From: Hydrogenimonas sp.
GTDB taxonomy: Bacteria; Campylobacterota; Campylobacteria; Campylobacterales; Hydrogenimonadaceae
Assembly (NCBI GenBank): GCA_003945285.1
Contig: AP019005.1
Span: 1,054,001-1,118,000, forward strand
Direction: 5' to 3'
Length of the DNA stretch: 64,000 bases
Shown here in pieces: positions 34,926-42,584 of the stretch. How positions within the stretch are numbered: position 1 is the stretch's first letter; every line of letters begins with the position of its first letter. A program made the translations under genes and the position numbers. A model generated the notes under the pieces. It was given only the letters and a program-made list of their open reading frames with translations. It made no database searches and was not told the DNA's origin.

Positions 34926-35261
34926 AACCAGACGGATTGTCTCTTGAATTCTATGAGCCTCTTGTGCTTGCACTTTAAAAGTAGCTTTCAGCACAGGAGC
35001 ATCGATAGGTAAGTTCTCTTCCAAAAAGAGGGTGATGCGAATACTATTCTCTTCATCGAGCTCTTTGATGATATTTTTCGAAGGCAGGGGGCTTCATATA
35101 TATAACTATCCTCAAGATTTCTTTTGCTGCTTATCTCTTCTATCAAAGAGGCTTAATCCCTTTCAAAAGCTGAGTCGTAAAGTTTTTTCGCCGCTTTCTT
35201 CTCTGTTTCGGTTTAACTCATCAGCGGAATTCTCCTTCTCTTTGTGTGCAAAAGAGAGGAC
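34926..35261. other. decayed stretch upstream of the transposase remnant
   Basis: A minus-strand frame over about 34930-35080 reads ...SKNIIKELDEENSIRITLF and then continues toward the transposase in a mixed frame. It looks like former coding DNA cut by the insertion, but I cannot name the gene. The rest shows no coding signal. Confidence 0.4.
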
Positions 35262-35606
35262 CTAAGCCTTTTTCACAAACTCCTGCTTGAGCTTGATAGC
35301 CCCTACTCCGGGTACTTTACAGTCGATGTTGTGTCCGTCGCCGCTTTCTACGAGGCGGATATTTTTGATCTTGGTGCCTACTTTTATGCCTCCGCTGCTC
35401 CCTTTGACTTTCAGATCTTTTATGACCGTTACGGTGTCGCCGTCTTGAAGGATGTTTCCGTTTGCATCTTTGACTACAAGCCCGGCCTCCTCTTCCGCTG
35501 CGGCATTTTTGCTCCACTCATACGCACACTCGGGGCATACGTATAGTTCACCGTCTTCATATGTATATTCGCTGCCGCACTTCGGGCAGCTCGGTAGATT
35601 TTCCAT
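35262..35606 (-). CDS. yjdM: YjdM/PhnA-family zinc-ribbon protein
   Basis: The 114-aa protein has an N-terminal zinc ribbon ([28 protein letters not shown]) and the C-terminal PhnA domain ([40 protein letters not shown], here split by eye). Despite the historic name, the protein is not needed for phosphonate breakdown, and its role is unknown. It stands alone between the transposase remnant and ribBA. Confidence 0.92.
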   Translation of the reverse strand: MENLPSCPKCGSEYTYEDGELYVCPECAYEWSKNAAAEEEAGLVVKDANGNILQDGDTVTVIKDLKVKGSSGGIKVGTKIKNIRLVESGDGHNIDCKVPGVGAIKLKQEFVKKA

Positions 35607-35644
35607 TCTATTCCTTCGATAAAATTTTTCGTATTTTAGCCAAT

Positions 35645-36670
35645 TTACCTTATCTCTATCTCTTCGGCAATATCCAGACCGAAACCGCCGAGTCCCACGA
35701 ACTCTCTGCCTTTGCTGGAGACGAGGAGTTTTATGTTGCGTATTCCGAGTTCCGCAAGTATCTGTGCACCTATTCCGTACTCTTTCATCGTGTCACCGGC
35801 TGAGTCCCTGCTGTCGAGGAATATGATGACTCCGCCGTTTTTTTTCAGGTACTCTATGGAGCCGATGAGCTGGCTGTAGCGGTGCTGGTTTAGCAGGAGG
35901 TCCACATCCGGCCCTATGTTGTGGAATTTTACGTTTTCGGTTTCGTGCAGTCTGTAGAAGATTACGGCGAAGTGCTCTTTCCCCTGGTGGTCTACGAAGC
36001 GTTTTTTTACCGCTTTTGTACCGAAGAAGTCGATCTCTTCCTCCTCCATGGCCCGAACGAGTCTTTCGTTTCTGAGTCTGTACTCGACTATATCCGATAT
36101 ATATACGATGTTGAGGCCGTGCTTTTTGGCGAAAAGCTCCAGGTCGTCGCGTCGCGCCATCTGTCCGTCTTCACGCATGATTTCGCAGATGACCGCGCTG
36201 GGTGCAACTCCGGAGAGCCTGCACAGATCCACCGAGCCTTCCGTGTGGCCTGTACGCACCAGCACCCCGCCCTCTTTCGCTATCAGCGGGAAAATGTGCC
36301 CCGGGCGCACGAAGTCGTCCGGTGAGCTTACCGGGTCTGCAAGAAGTTTGATTGTCATATCTCTTTCAAATGCAGAAATTCCGGTCGTGGCCTCTTTCGC
36401 ATCTACAGATACGGTAAAAGCGGTCTCATGCTGGGAGTCGTTGTTCTGAACCATAGGTTCTAACTGCAGCCGCTCCGCTATCGCTTTCGATATGGCTACA
36501 CATATCAGCCCCTTCGCTTCGGTGGCCATGAAGTTGACCTTCTCCGGTGTGGAAAATGTGGCCGCATAGACTAAATCTCCTTCATTTTCCCTATCTTCGT
36601 CGTCTATCATTACGACCATTTTCCCATGTTTTATATCCTCGATAGCCTGCTGTACCCTCTTTATAGGCAT
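35645..36670 (-). CDS. ribB: 3,4-dihydroxy-2-butanone 4-phosphate synthase with degenerate GTP cyclohydrolase II domain
   Basis: The 341-aa protein has a full RibB domain (about 1-200): [16 protein letters not shown], a [15 protein letters not shown] segment and the C-terminal acidic residues for metal binding. It makes the four-carbon unit of riboflavin from ribulose 5-phosphate. The C-terminal half aligns in position with GTP cyclohydrolase II, but the zinc-binding Cys triad and the catalytic region are missing ([21 protein letters not shown], no Cys). That activity must come from another gene. Such truncated RibBA proteins are common in this phylum. Confidence 0.9.
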   Translation of the reverse strand: MPIKRVQQAIEDIKHGKMVVMIDDEDRENEGDLVYAATFSTPEKVNFMATEAKGLICVAISKAIAERLQLEPMVQNNDSQHETAFTVSVDAKEATTGISAFERDMTIKLLADPVSSPDDFVRPGHIFPLIAKEGGVLVRTGHTEGSVDLCRLSGVAPSAVICEIMREDGQMARRDDLELFAKKHGLNIVYISDIVEYRLRNERLVRAMEEEEIDFFGTKAVKKRFVDHQGKEHFAVIFYRLHETENVKFHNIGPDVDLLLNQHRYSQLIGSIEYLKKNGGVIIFLDSRDSAGDTMKEYGIGAQILAELGIRNIKLLVSSKGREFVGLGGFGLDIAEEIEIR

Positions 36671-36719
36671 ATATAACTCCGTTCAATTTTTATGTTTGGA
36701 AAATTATATCGAAAAACCC

Positions 36720-36748
36720 TTGACATTGACCGACAAATGCATTATAAT
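36720..36748 (+). promoter_or_regulatory. sigma-70-type promoter for the tRNA pair
   Basis: TTGACA at 36720-36725 and TATAAT at 36743-36748 with an ideal 17-bp spacer, 36 bases upstream of tRNA-Gln. It is the best consensus promoter in the window. Confidence 0.85.
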
Positions 36749-36783
36749 TCTGACCGCAAACAGGCAACAGCCTCTCCATATTT

Positions 36784-36858
36784 TGGGGTGTCGCCAAGTG
36801 GTAAGGCAGCAGGTTTTGGTCCTGCCATTCGGGGGTTCGAATCCCTCCACCCCATCCA
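36784..36858 (+). tRNA. tRNA-Gln (anticodon TTG)
   Basis: The acceptor arms TGGGGTG and CACCCCA pair fully; the anticodon stem GCAGG/CCTGC encloses TTTTGGT with anticodon TTG; the T arm GGGGG-TTCGAAT-CCCTC and an encoded 3' CCA are present. Total 75 nt. Confidence 0.97.
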
Positions 36859-36868
36859 CCTTTCATGT

Positions 36869-36945
<77 letters not shown>

Positions 36946-37022
36946 ATCTCACAGCTTTTTCACGATCTCAACACTCATCCATACTCGATAGATTTATCTT
37001 CCTAATTAATTAGGCAAAATCA

Positions 37023-37150
37023 CCCTAATCCATAAATAGACTACTTGCAGTCAGGCGGTTTCGGGAAAATTTGAGGTTCACCCGCCAGGTGCATCGATGA
37101 TTTTACCCAAACTTCATGGCTACAATGATCGTAACGGGCTCTTTTGTTAC
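37023..37150. repeat. Family B element, copy B3, right end lost
   Basis: Starts CCCTAATCCATAAATAG (13 of 17 matches to the B1 terminus) and continues through GTCAGGCGGTTTCGGGAAAATTTGAGG and CACCCGCCAGGTGCAT in the same order as B2. The match ends near 37150, where a Family A2 sequence begins, and the expected right terminus is not found. Confidence 0.75.
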
Positions 37151-37153
37151 TAG

Positions 37154-37250
37154 CTGATGCTACACAAAGCTTGAGCAAAGCCAGGCTTTGGCGGGGAGCG
37201 GCCTTCTTCAGCATCCCATAAAGCTTCGAAATCGTAGTTATCGAGATTGT
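37154..37250. repeat. Family A2 element next to or inside B3
   Basis: CTGATGCTACACAAAGCTTGAG...GGCTTTGGCGGGGAGCGGCC...AAGCTTCGAAATCG matches the reverse complement of the 41075-41196 copy. Its left end abuts the truncated B3 copy, as if it inserted there and replaced the B3 terminus. Confidence 0.65.
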
Positions 37251-37323
37251 GGAATTAACAAACATATAACAAAACTTCAATATAATACCTACTCTTTGCA
37301 TTTAAATAAACGGCAGGTGAGCG

Positions 37324-38115
37324 TTGTTCGACGAGAAAATGAAAAAACCGTACCTTTTTGTCTCCCTACTTGTGGCGGTTTTTGCTGCGGAAACCCTGGT
37401 TTTCTACTACACACGTATCGAAACTCCGTCGCTTACACCAGCCGTAGAAGAGAAAAGGGTTTATATAAAGCTCTCTTCACTCAAGCCGGCTCCTCCTCCG
37501 GAGCCTGTATGCAGATGCGCGGAGCAGCCCCGGCCGGAACCGCCGGTCAGACCCAAGCCCGTTATAAAACCTAAACCTAAACCTAAACCTGTCGTAAAGC
37601 CGAAACAGAAGCCTAAGCCGAAACCCAAACCTGTCGTAAAGCCAAAACCAAAACCTGTTACAAAACCTGAGCAGAAGCCTCAAAAAGAGAAAGTTGCGAA
37701 ACAACCGAAACCCGCTCCACAGAAAGTCGCAGCAGCAAAAACACCCAAACCGGTTGTAAAAGCTCCGGCATCGAAACCGAATGTTTCTGCTCAAAAAGTA
37801 GAGAAAGAGAAGATCGAAAAGATCAAAGCGGCCTATCTTATGGCTGTAAGAGAGAAGATAGAGAGAAACAAATACTACCCCAGAAGTGCTAAAAAACTTC
37901 GCCAAACCGGGACAGTAGAGCTTAAGTTCACCATATTGAAAGACGGAACAATCGGTAGAATCGCCGTAGTCTCAGGCTGTAGGTACGGCAGGCTAAACAA
38001 AGCCGCCGTAAAAACTTTGGAGAGGATTGGATGTTTCGCACCGCTTCCGAATGTATTTGAATCGGACCAGTTGACACTGAAGGTACCTATAAACTACAAA
38101 TTGATGAACAGATAA
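37324..38115 (+). CDS. tonB: TonB energy transducer
   Basis: The 263-aa protein has an N-terminal anchor helix (KKPYLFVSLLVAVFAAETLVF), a long periplasmic spacer dominated by Lys-Pro repeats (about residues 60-160) and a C-terminal TonB fold (YLMAVREKIERNKYYPRSAKKLRQTGTVELKF..., again split here only by eye). It transmits proton-motive energy from ExbBD to outer-membrane receptors. The start may be TTG at 37324 (SD AGGTGA) or ATG at 37339. exbB follows 9 bases later. No receptor gene is in the window. Confidence 0.9.
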   Translation: MFDEKMKKPYLFVSLLVAVFAAETLVFYYTRIETPSLTPAVEEKRVYIKLSSLKPAPPPEPVCRCAEQPRPEPPVRPKPVIKPKPKPKPVVKPKQKPKPKPKPVVKPKPKPVTKPEQKPQKEKVAKQPKPAPQKVAAAKTPKPVVKAPASKPNVSAQKVEKEKIEKIKAAYLMAVREKIERNKYYPRSAKKLRQTGTVELKFTILKDGTIGRIAVVSGCRYGRLNKAAVKTLERIGCFAPLPNVFESDQLTLKVPINYKLMNR

Positions 38116-38124
38116 AGGATATAA

Positions 38125-38652
38125 ATGGGACTGATGGAGTATATAAAAGCCGGCGGCATCATAATGGATATACTTATCGCTATGAATACCGTCGGAATCG
38201 CTCTTATAATTACCAAATTGGTACAATATATGCTATTTGTCAAAAAGAAGAAGGAGTATGCCGACGAAATCGCAGGCGAATTCTCTTCTATAGCTTCGGG
38301 AGACAGGCGGACGGTGCTACTCATAGTAAAAGAGCTTCTGCAAAGCAGACTCAGGAAGATGGAAAAGGGTATGCCTACCATAAAGATAATAGCAACAACC
38401 GCTACACTGTTCGGTCTTTTGGGAACAGTGGTTGGCGTCTTGATGGCATTCGAGGCTATCGGGAAGGTCGGCATGGGTGATCCGAGTGTATTCGCCAAGG
38501 GAATCTCGATGGCTCTCGTTACCACTGTTGGAGGTCTTGTCGTAGCTATCATTCATACCGTCGGCTACAACTATCTCATAGCATATCTTGACGATATTGA
38601 GTCTCAACTCGAAGAGGAGCTGCTTCTACGTTTTTACGGATCGGACAGATGA
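38125..38652 (+). CDS. exbB: ExbB/TolQ-family proton channel subunit
   Basis: The 175-aa protein has three hydrophobic helices in the MotA/TolQ/ExbB layout: one near residues 12-35 and two near 90-110 and 130-155, with the conserved KIIATTATLFGLLGTVVGVLMAFEAIG and GISMALVTTVGGLVVAI segments. It forms the pentameric proton channel around ExbD. Downstream exbD overlaps by 4 bp (ATGA). Confidence 0.93.
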   Translation: MGLMEYIKAGGIIMDILIAMNTVGIALIITKLVQYMLFVKKKKEYADEIAGEFSSIASGDRRTVLLIVKELLQSRLRKMEKGMPTIKIIATTATLFGLLGTVVGVLMAFEAIGKVGMGDPSVFAKGISMALVTTVGGLVVAIIHTVGYNYLIAYLDDIESQLEEELLLRFYGSDR

Positions 38653-39035
38653 AACGACGTAAATCACTCCTGCTCGATATGACACCGTTGGTGGATGTCG
38701 TCTTTTTGCTGCTGATATTTTTTCTTGTCACCTCCGTTTTCAAAAAAGAGGAGCTGGCTCTGCTTCTGAATCTGCCGAGTGCCAAAGAGGGTGAAAAAGT
38801 AGTTGAGAAGAAGGATATATCCATCGAACTCTCTGAAGAGAGTGTGGCTTTAAACGGGCAGACGCTGACACTTGAGAGACTGGATATACTGCTGGCCGAT
38901 GTCAAAGACAAAGAACGTCCCGTGGTTTTAAGAATCGACCGCCATGTAAGATATGGACGTATAACCGAGCTTTTCAATATTTTAAAGAGGCATGAGCTCA
39001 ACAACCTGGTTCTTGTAGAAGAAGCCGAAAAGTAA
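38649..39035 (+). CDS. exbD: ExbD/TolR-family protein
   Basis: The 128-aa protein has a short cytoplasmic start, one transmembrane helix with the essential Asp (LLDMTPLVDVVFLLLIFFLVTS; Asp in PLVDVVF) and a periplasmic domain ending PVVLRIDRHVRYGRITELFNILKRH. The Asp couples proton flow to TonB motion. It completes the tonB-exbB-exbD operon, which is transcribed away from the tRNA pair. Confidence 0.94.
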   Translation: MKRRKSLLLDMTPLVDVVFLLLIFFLVTSVFKKEELALLLNLPSAKEGEKVVEKKDISIELSEESVALNGQTLTLERLDILLADVKDKERPVVLRIDRHVRYGRITELFNILKRHELNNLVLVEEAEK

Positions 39036-39044
39036 ACTTTTGCA

Positions 39045-39120
39045 GATATTACGTAGAGCTTGGGCAACTCCAGGCTTTACGTAGAGACCGGCAGTCCATG
39101 TCCCCTCATGCTCGAAAGCA
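39045..39120. repeat. degenerate Family A2 remnant after exbD
   Basis: GATATTACGTAGAGCTTGGGCAACTCCAGGCTTTACGTAGAGACCGGCAG follows the order of the A2 left half with many substitutions. The remaining 39121-39337 holds nothing I can assign. Confidence 0.45.
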
Positions 39121-39337
39121 AAAAATGCACGGTTTTTTTGGTAAACAAGGGTTTTCCGGCAAACATTCTCCGCCTGGAACAACAATCACAATTTCTCCGC
39201 CACAAGTACCGAATTGACGAAGATTGGCAATGTAATACTTTGATTTCATTTTCTGTTAACATTTTAATCTTTAAAGCCGATATATAGCCAGGATTGATTA
39301 GTCTGATATTCAAGATTAAGTAAGATAAATTATTTAT

Positions 39338-39447
39338 ATTATAGTCCTAAATAATTTAAATGATTTATCGCGAAATCTTCGTTTCATCAGTTTTCTTGCT
39401 TGTATAATCTTATTTTCAGATTAGATTTAAACAAGTAGGACTATAAT
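39338..39447. repeat. spaced inverted repeat upstream of sqr
   Basis: ATTATAGTCCTA at 39338-39349 and its exact complement TAGGACTATAAT at 39436-39447, with the match continuing weakly inward (AATTTAAAT / ATTTAAAC). The 86-bp interior contains TGTATAAT at 39401-39408, a plausible -10. It differs from Families A and B in sequence and is AT-rich. Confidence 0.65.
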
Positions 39448-39470
39448 CAATCTGATTGACAAATTAAATA

Positions 39471-39597
39471 CTGATGTTACGCACTATGTACCATATTCCG
39501 AAGCCGGATACTGTATGATTTCGCCGATGCCGTTGGTCGAAAAAAAATGTCGCCATTTCGGACTCAAACAGTAATGGTGTATACTGCGTAACATCAG
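39471..39597. repeat. Family A3 palindromic element upstream of sqr
   Basis: A 127-bp element with about 27-bp imperfect terminal inverted repeats starting CTGATGTTACGCACTATGTA and ending in GCGTAACATCAG. It shares the outer 12 bases with Family A, but the interior (including an AAAAAAAT run) is unrelated. It ends 16 bases before the sqr start, so the sqr leader includes it. Confidence 0.75.
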
Positions 39598-39613
39598 GTA
39601 AAAAGGAGTAGAA

Positions 39614-41074
39614 ATGGCTAGAGTCGTTGTATTGGGTGCCGGTGTCTCTGGACATACAGCAGCCACTTTTTTGCGTGACTGGCTGGGACCGCAGCACGAG
39701 GTTGTTGTCGTTACGCCAAACAGCAAATGGAACTGGATTCCATCGAATATATGGGTCGGTGTAGGGCAGATGACCAAAGATGACGTTGTGTTCGAACTGG
39801 CCCCGGTTTATGAGAAGATAGGAATAGACTACCGTCAGGCGAAAGCGGTCTCGATCCACCCCGAAGGCGGCGAAGCGGAGGATGTTCCGTATGTTACCAT
39901 AGAGTATACCGGTCAGGGTAAAGAGGGTGAGAAAGAGCTCATCTCATACGACTACCTGATAAACGCCACAGGACCGAAACTAAACTTCGGGGCTACCGAA
40001 GGTCTGGGTCCTGACAACGGGTATACCGTTTCCGTATGTACTGCCGACCACGCAACCCATGCAAACGAAGAGCTTCAAAAGCTCATCGCCAAGATGAAGA
40101 GCGGAGAGCGCCAGAAGATAGTTATAGGAACGGGCCACGGTATGTGTACCTGTCAGGGTGCCGCTTTCGAGTATATTTTCAATGTCGATCACGAATTGAG
40201 AAAAGCCGGGGTACGTGACCTGGCCGAAATTACATGGATCTCCAACGAATCCTTCCTCGGTGACTTCGGAATCGGCGGACTACACATGAAACGGGGCGGT
40301 TACGCCGCAAGCTCACGCCTTTTTGCAGAGTCTTTGTATACGGAAAGGGGGATCCCCTGGATTATAGGCGCCCATGTAAACAAGGTCGAACAGGGCAAAA
40401 TCCACTACGAGCAGCTTGACGGCAGTACAGGCGAACTTGAGTTCGACTTTTCGATGCTGATTCCCCCATTCTCCGGTGTCGGTCTCAAAGCCTACGCGAA
40501 AGACGGCAGCGACATAACCGATAAAATCTTCGCACCGAACGGTTTTCTCAAGGTAGATGCGGATTACAGCGGAAAACCTTATGAGGAGTGGAAGGCGAGT
40601 GACTGGCCGAGAACATATCAGAACCCCGACTACAGAAATATATTCGCAGTCGGGATCGCATTTGCTCCGCCGCACGGAATTTCCAAGCCGATGAAAAGCC
40701 CCAACGGCACCCCGATAAACCCGACACCTCCGAGAACAGGTATGCCTTCCGGTATTATCGGAAAAACTGTGGCGATGTCAATCCGTGATATGATCGAAAA
40801 AGGTGCGGACAAACCTACCCATCACGCATCCATGGCCGAAATGGGAGCCGCATGTGTCGCATCCGCAGGGAAGGGTCTGACCGACGGTATGGCTGCATCT
40901 TTGACCGTATATCCCGTAGTGCCGGATTTCGAAAAATATCCGGGAATCGGTCGCGATCTGGATTATACATTCGGTGAAATAGGTCTCGCGGGACACTGGA
41001 TAAAACATATACTGCATCATATGTTCATCTACAAAGCCAAGCTCAAGCCGGGCTGGACATTGATACCTGAATAA
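39614..41074 (+). CDS. sqr: sulfide:quinone oxidoreductase family flavoprotein
   Basis: The 486-aa protein begins with the FAD motif ARVVVLGAGVSGHTAATFL, followed by VVTPNSKWNWIPSNIW, typical of SQR and flavocytochrome c-like flavoproteins. GTGHGMCTCQGAAFEYIFN holds a CxC cysteine pair and YTVSVC another Cys that may take part in sulfide oxidation. PDYRNIFAVGIAFAPP near the C-terminus is the second FAD region. The enzyme should oxidise sulfide and reduce quinone at the inner membrane. The start has AAAAAGGAG upstream. I cannot assign the SQR type (III to VI) with certainty. Confidence 0.85.
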   Translation: MARVVVLGAGVSGHTAATFLRDWLGPQHEVVVVTPNSKWNWIPSNIWVGVGQMTKDDVVFELAPVYEKIGIDYRQAKAVSIHPEGGEAEDVPYVTIEYTGQGKEGEKELISYDYLINATGPKLNFGATEGLGPDNGYTVSVCTADHATHANEELQKLIAKMKSGERQKIVIGTGHGMCTCQGAAFEYIFNVDHELRKAGVRDLAEITWISNESFLGDFGIGGLHMKRGGYAASSRLFAESLYTERGIPWIIGAHVNKVEQGKIHYEQLDGSTGELEFDFSMLIPPFSGVGLKAYAKDGSDITDKIFAPNGFLKVDADYSGKPYEEWKASDWPRTYQNPDYRNIFAVGIAFAPPHGISKPMKSPNGTPINPTPPRTGMPSGIIGKTVAMSIRDMIEKGADKPTHHASMAEMGAACVASAGKGLTDGMAASLTVYPVVPDFEKYPGIGRDLDYTFGEIGLAGHWIKHILHHMFIYKAKLKPGWTLIPE

Positions 41075-41196
41075 CTGACGTTTTGCAAAAAGCGTAACGT
41101 CATTTCGAAATCTGTGATTTCGAAGCTTCAGGAGGGTGTGGGGACGGTGAGTTCCCGCCAAAGCTTGGGCTTCTCTCAAGCTTTGCGTAACATCAG
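41075..41196. repeat. Family A2 element between sqr and its small partner
   Basis: 122 bp beginning directly after the sqr stop with CTGACG and ending GCGTAACATCAG. The part from 41097 on is a direct repeat of 21737-21834. Inner arms such as CGAAATCTGTGATTTCG form an extra hairpin at 41106-41122. Confidence 0.8.
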
Positions 41197-41218
41197 TTAA
41201 CAAAAGAAAGGAGAGAAT

Positions 41219-41383
41219 ATGGAACATATCGAAAAGAATGTCAAGCCATACGAGCCGAGTTTTACCACAATGGTACCGACAGGTTTCGTCCGTTTTATGA
41301 GAACATGCCTTATCTGGCAGTTCATCCGCTTCATAGTAATTAATATCAAAATGTTGGCTGTCGTCAAAAAGAGCCACCACTAG
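41219..41383 (+). CDS. 54-aa hydrophobic-tail protein downstream of sqr
   Basis: An ATG at 41219, eight bases after AAAGGAG, opens a 54-codon frame encoding MEHIEKNVKPYEPSFTTMVP and on through TCLIWQFIRFIVINIKMLAVV to KKSHH. A polar, proline-containing N-terminus is followed by one hydrophobic helix (about residues 30-48) and a basic tail, as in small membrane subunits. It is separated from sqr only by the A2 element. The strong ribosome-binding site and the position suggest a real gene; a role as a membrane anchor for SQR is inference. Confidence 0.65.
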   Translation: MEHIEKNVKPYEPSFTTMVPTGFVRFMRTCLIWQFIRFIVINIKMLAVVKKSHH

Positions 41384-41387
41384 TCAT

Positions 41388-41405
41388 CCCGTGCATCTGC
41401 ACGGG
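41388..41405 (+). terminator. hairpin after the small sqr partner gene
   Basis: CCCGTGC-ATCT-GCACGGG gives a seven-pair stem five bases after the stop. It is followed by CTCTCTAT, without a clear T run, so its termination strength is uncertain. Confidence 0.5.
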
Positions 41406-41414
41406 CTCTCTATA

Positions 41415-41576
41415 ACCAAATCCGGAAATAGCACTGATAGAAATCGTTGTTAAGCTTGTAGCCAGGCGGTTTGGAAAAAATTTTAGGCGCACCCGCCAGG
41501 TGTTCGACGGTTTTTCCCAAAGTGCATAGCTGCAATGACCATATTGAGCTTTGCTATCACTATTTCGGTATTTGGG
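41415..41576. repeat. Family B palindromic MITE-like element, copy B2
   Basis: 162 bp, the same length as B1, in reverse orientation to it. Ends are ACCAAATCCGGAAATAG and CTATTTCGGTATTTGGG, each close to the B1 17-mers. The internal blocks AGGCGGTTTGGAAAAAATTTTAGGCGCACC, CCGCCAGGTG and GCTGCAATGACC follow in the same order as in B1. Confidence 0.85.
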
Positions 41577-41633
41577 TCTGTATAATCATCCGGCTGAAGC
41601 AGAGGCCGTAATCATTTCCAAAAGAGGTTCAAC

Positions 41634-42455
41634 ATGTCTGTCAAGAAAGAGCTTGTCGTATATCCAGATGAACGGATAACCATACCATCCACGGATGTTA
41701 GAAAATTCGATGAAACCCTTTTTGAAGTGATTGATATGATGAGAGAGATCATCGAGGAGAATGATGCCGAAGGTCTTGCGGCGATACAGACCGGATACCC
41801 CTACAATATTGTGCTGGCTAAAGATGACGACGGTGCCGTTTTGGAGCTTATAAACCCCAGAATTCTCAGCTCCGACGGCAGGGTTGTAGAGAAGGAGAAG
41901 ACACTCTACTACCCGGACATAGAGATTGAGATTCCGCGTTACGAGAGGATAAAGCTGATATATGAAGACCGTACCGGCAAACAGCACCACCTAGAGGCAT
42001 CCGGAAGACTCTCTCGTATCATACAGAGAAAAATAGACTACACATTCGGAGGGACATTTCTTTCGAAAGTTTCCAAGCAGCAAAGAGAGGCAGTCGAAAA
42101 AGCACTTGCAAAGAAGGGGCTGGTTCCGGAAGTTGAGCTCTGCCCTACAACATCGAAGCGTGTCTATTTTCTGAGTGTCGCGGACAAACTGCTCTTTTTC
42201 ATGTTTCTTACACTCTTCGCAAAGATTTTCGGTGTTTCCGAAGAGACGCTCTCTTCACTCTACATGTTCGACAAAGCCGGTGCGGTCATAGTGGTGCTTC
42301 TTATGATCGGTTACTTCGTTTTCGGACGCTGGGAGGCGAAGAGATACAGCAGCTGCACAAGCTGCCAGATAGGCAATATGCTGGGCTCCATGGCCAAACG
42401 TATTGCTGCAACGCTCCTGATAGGCGGTGCTGCCTATTTCATTCTGGGCTCCTGA
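41634..42455 (+). CDS. peptide-deformylase-like membrane protein lacking metal ligands
   Basis: The 273-aa protein has an N-terminal peptide deformylase-like domain. Motif 1 is kept as EGLAAIQ (46-52). Motif 2, normally EGCLS with the metal Cys, reads EKTLYYP (88-94). Motif 3, normally QHExDH, reads IIQRKIDY (129-136), so both metal His and the catalytic Glu are gone. The C-terminal third has about three hydrophobic helices (near 178-200, 216-236, 257-272) and a CxxC (SCTSC). Deformylase activity is therefore unlikely, and a binding or scaffold role at the membrane is inferred. Nothing upstream couples it to another gene. Confidence 0.75.
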   Translation: MSVKKELVVYPDERITIPSTDVRKFDETLFEVIDMMREIIEENDAEGLAAIQTGYPYNIVLAKDDDGAVLELINPRILSSDGRVVEKEKTLYYPDIEIEIPRYERIKLIYEDRTGKQHHLEASGRLSRIIQRKIDYTFGGTFLSKVSKQQREAVEKALAKKGLVPEVELCPTTSKRVYFLSVADKLLFFMFLTLFAKIFGVSEETLSSLYMFDKAGAVIVVLLMIGYFVFGRWEAKRYSSCTSCQIGNMLGSMAKRIAATLLIGGAAYFILGS

Positions 42456-42464
42456 TCTCTTTAC

Positions 42465-42546
42465 CCCAAAACTATCCCAGATTTTCCCGAACCGCCTGCT
42501 CCTAAGTATCGCAGCGGTTTCAAGCCATTCTATTTAGAGGTTTTGG
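42465..42546. repeat. Family B deletion derivative, copy B4
   Basis: 82 bp with ends CCCAAAACTATC and CTATTTAGAGGTTTTGG, keeping the GAACCGCCTG and GCGGTTTCAAGCCATT blocks of B1 but lacking the left half of the interior. It sits just upstream of msrA. Confidence 0.65.
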
Positions 42547-42584
42547 TTTATCACAGATTAATCAAACTACAATACAATAGGCTT

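Noticed and set aside
37560-37760. Tandem-repeat-like AAACCTAAACC tract
   Set aside because: It encodes the Lys-Pro spacer of TonB, so it is a protein-level repeat and not a separate DNA element.
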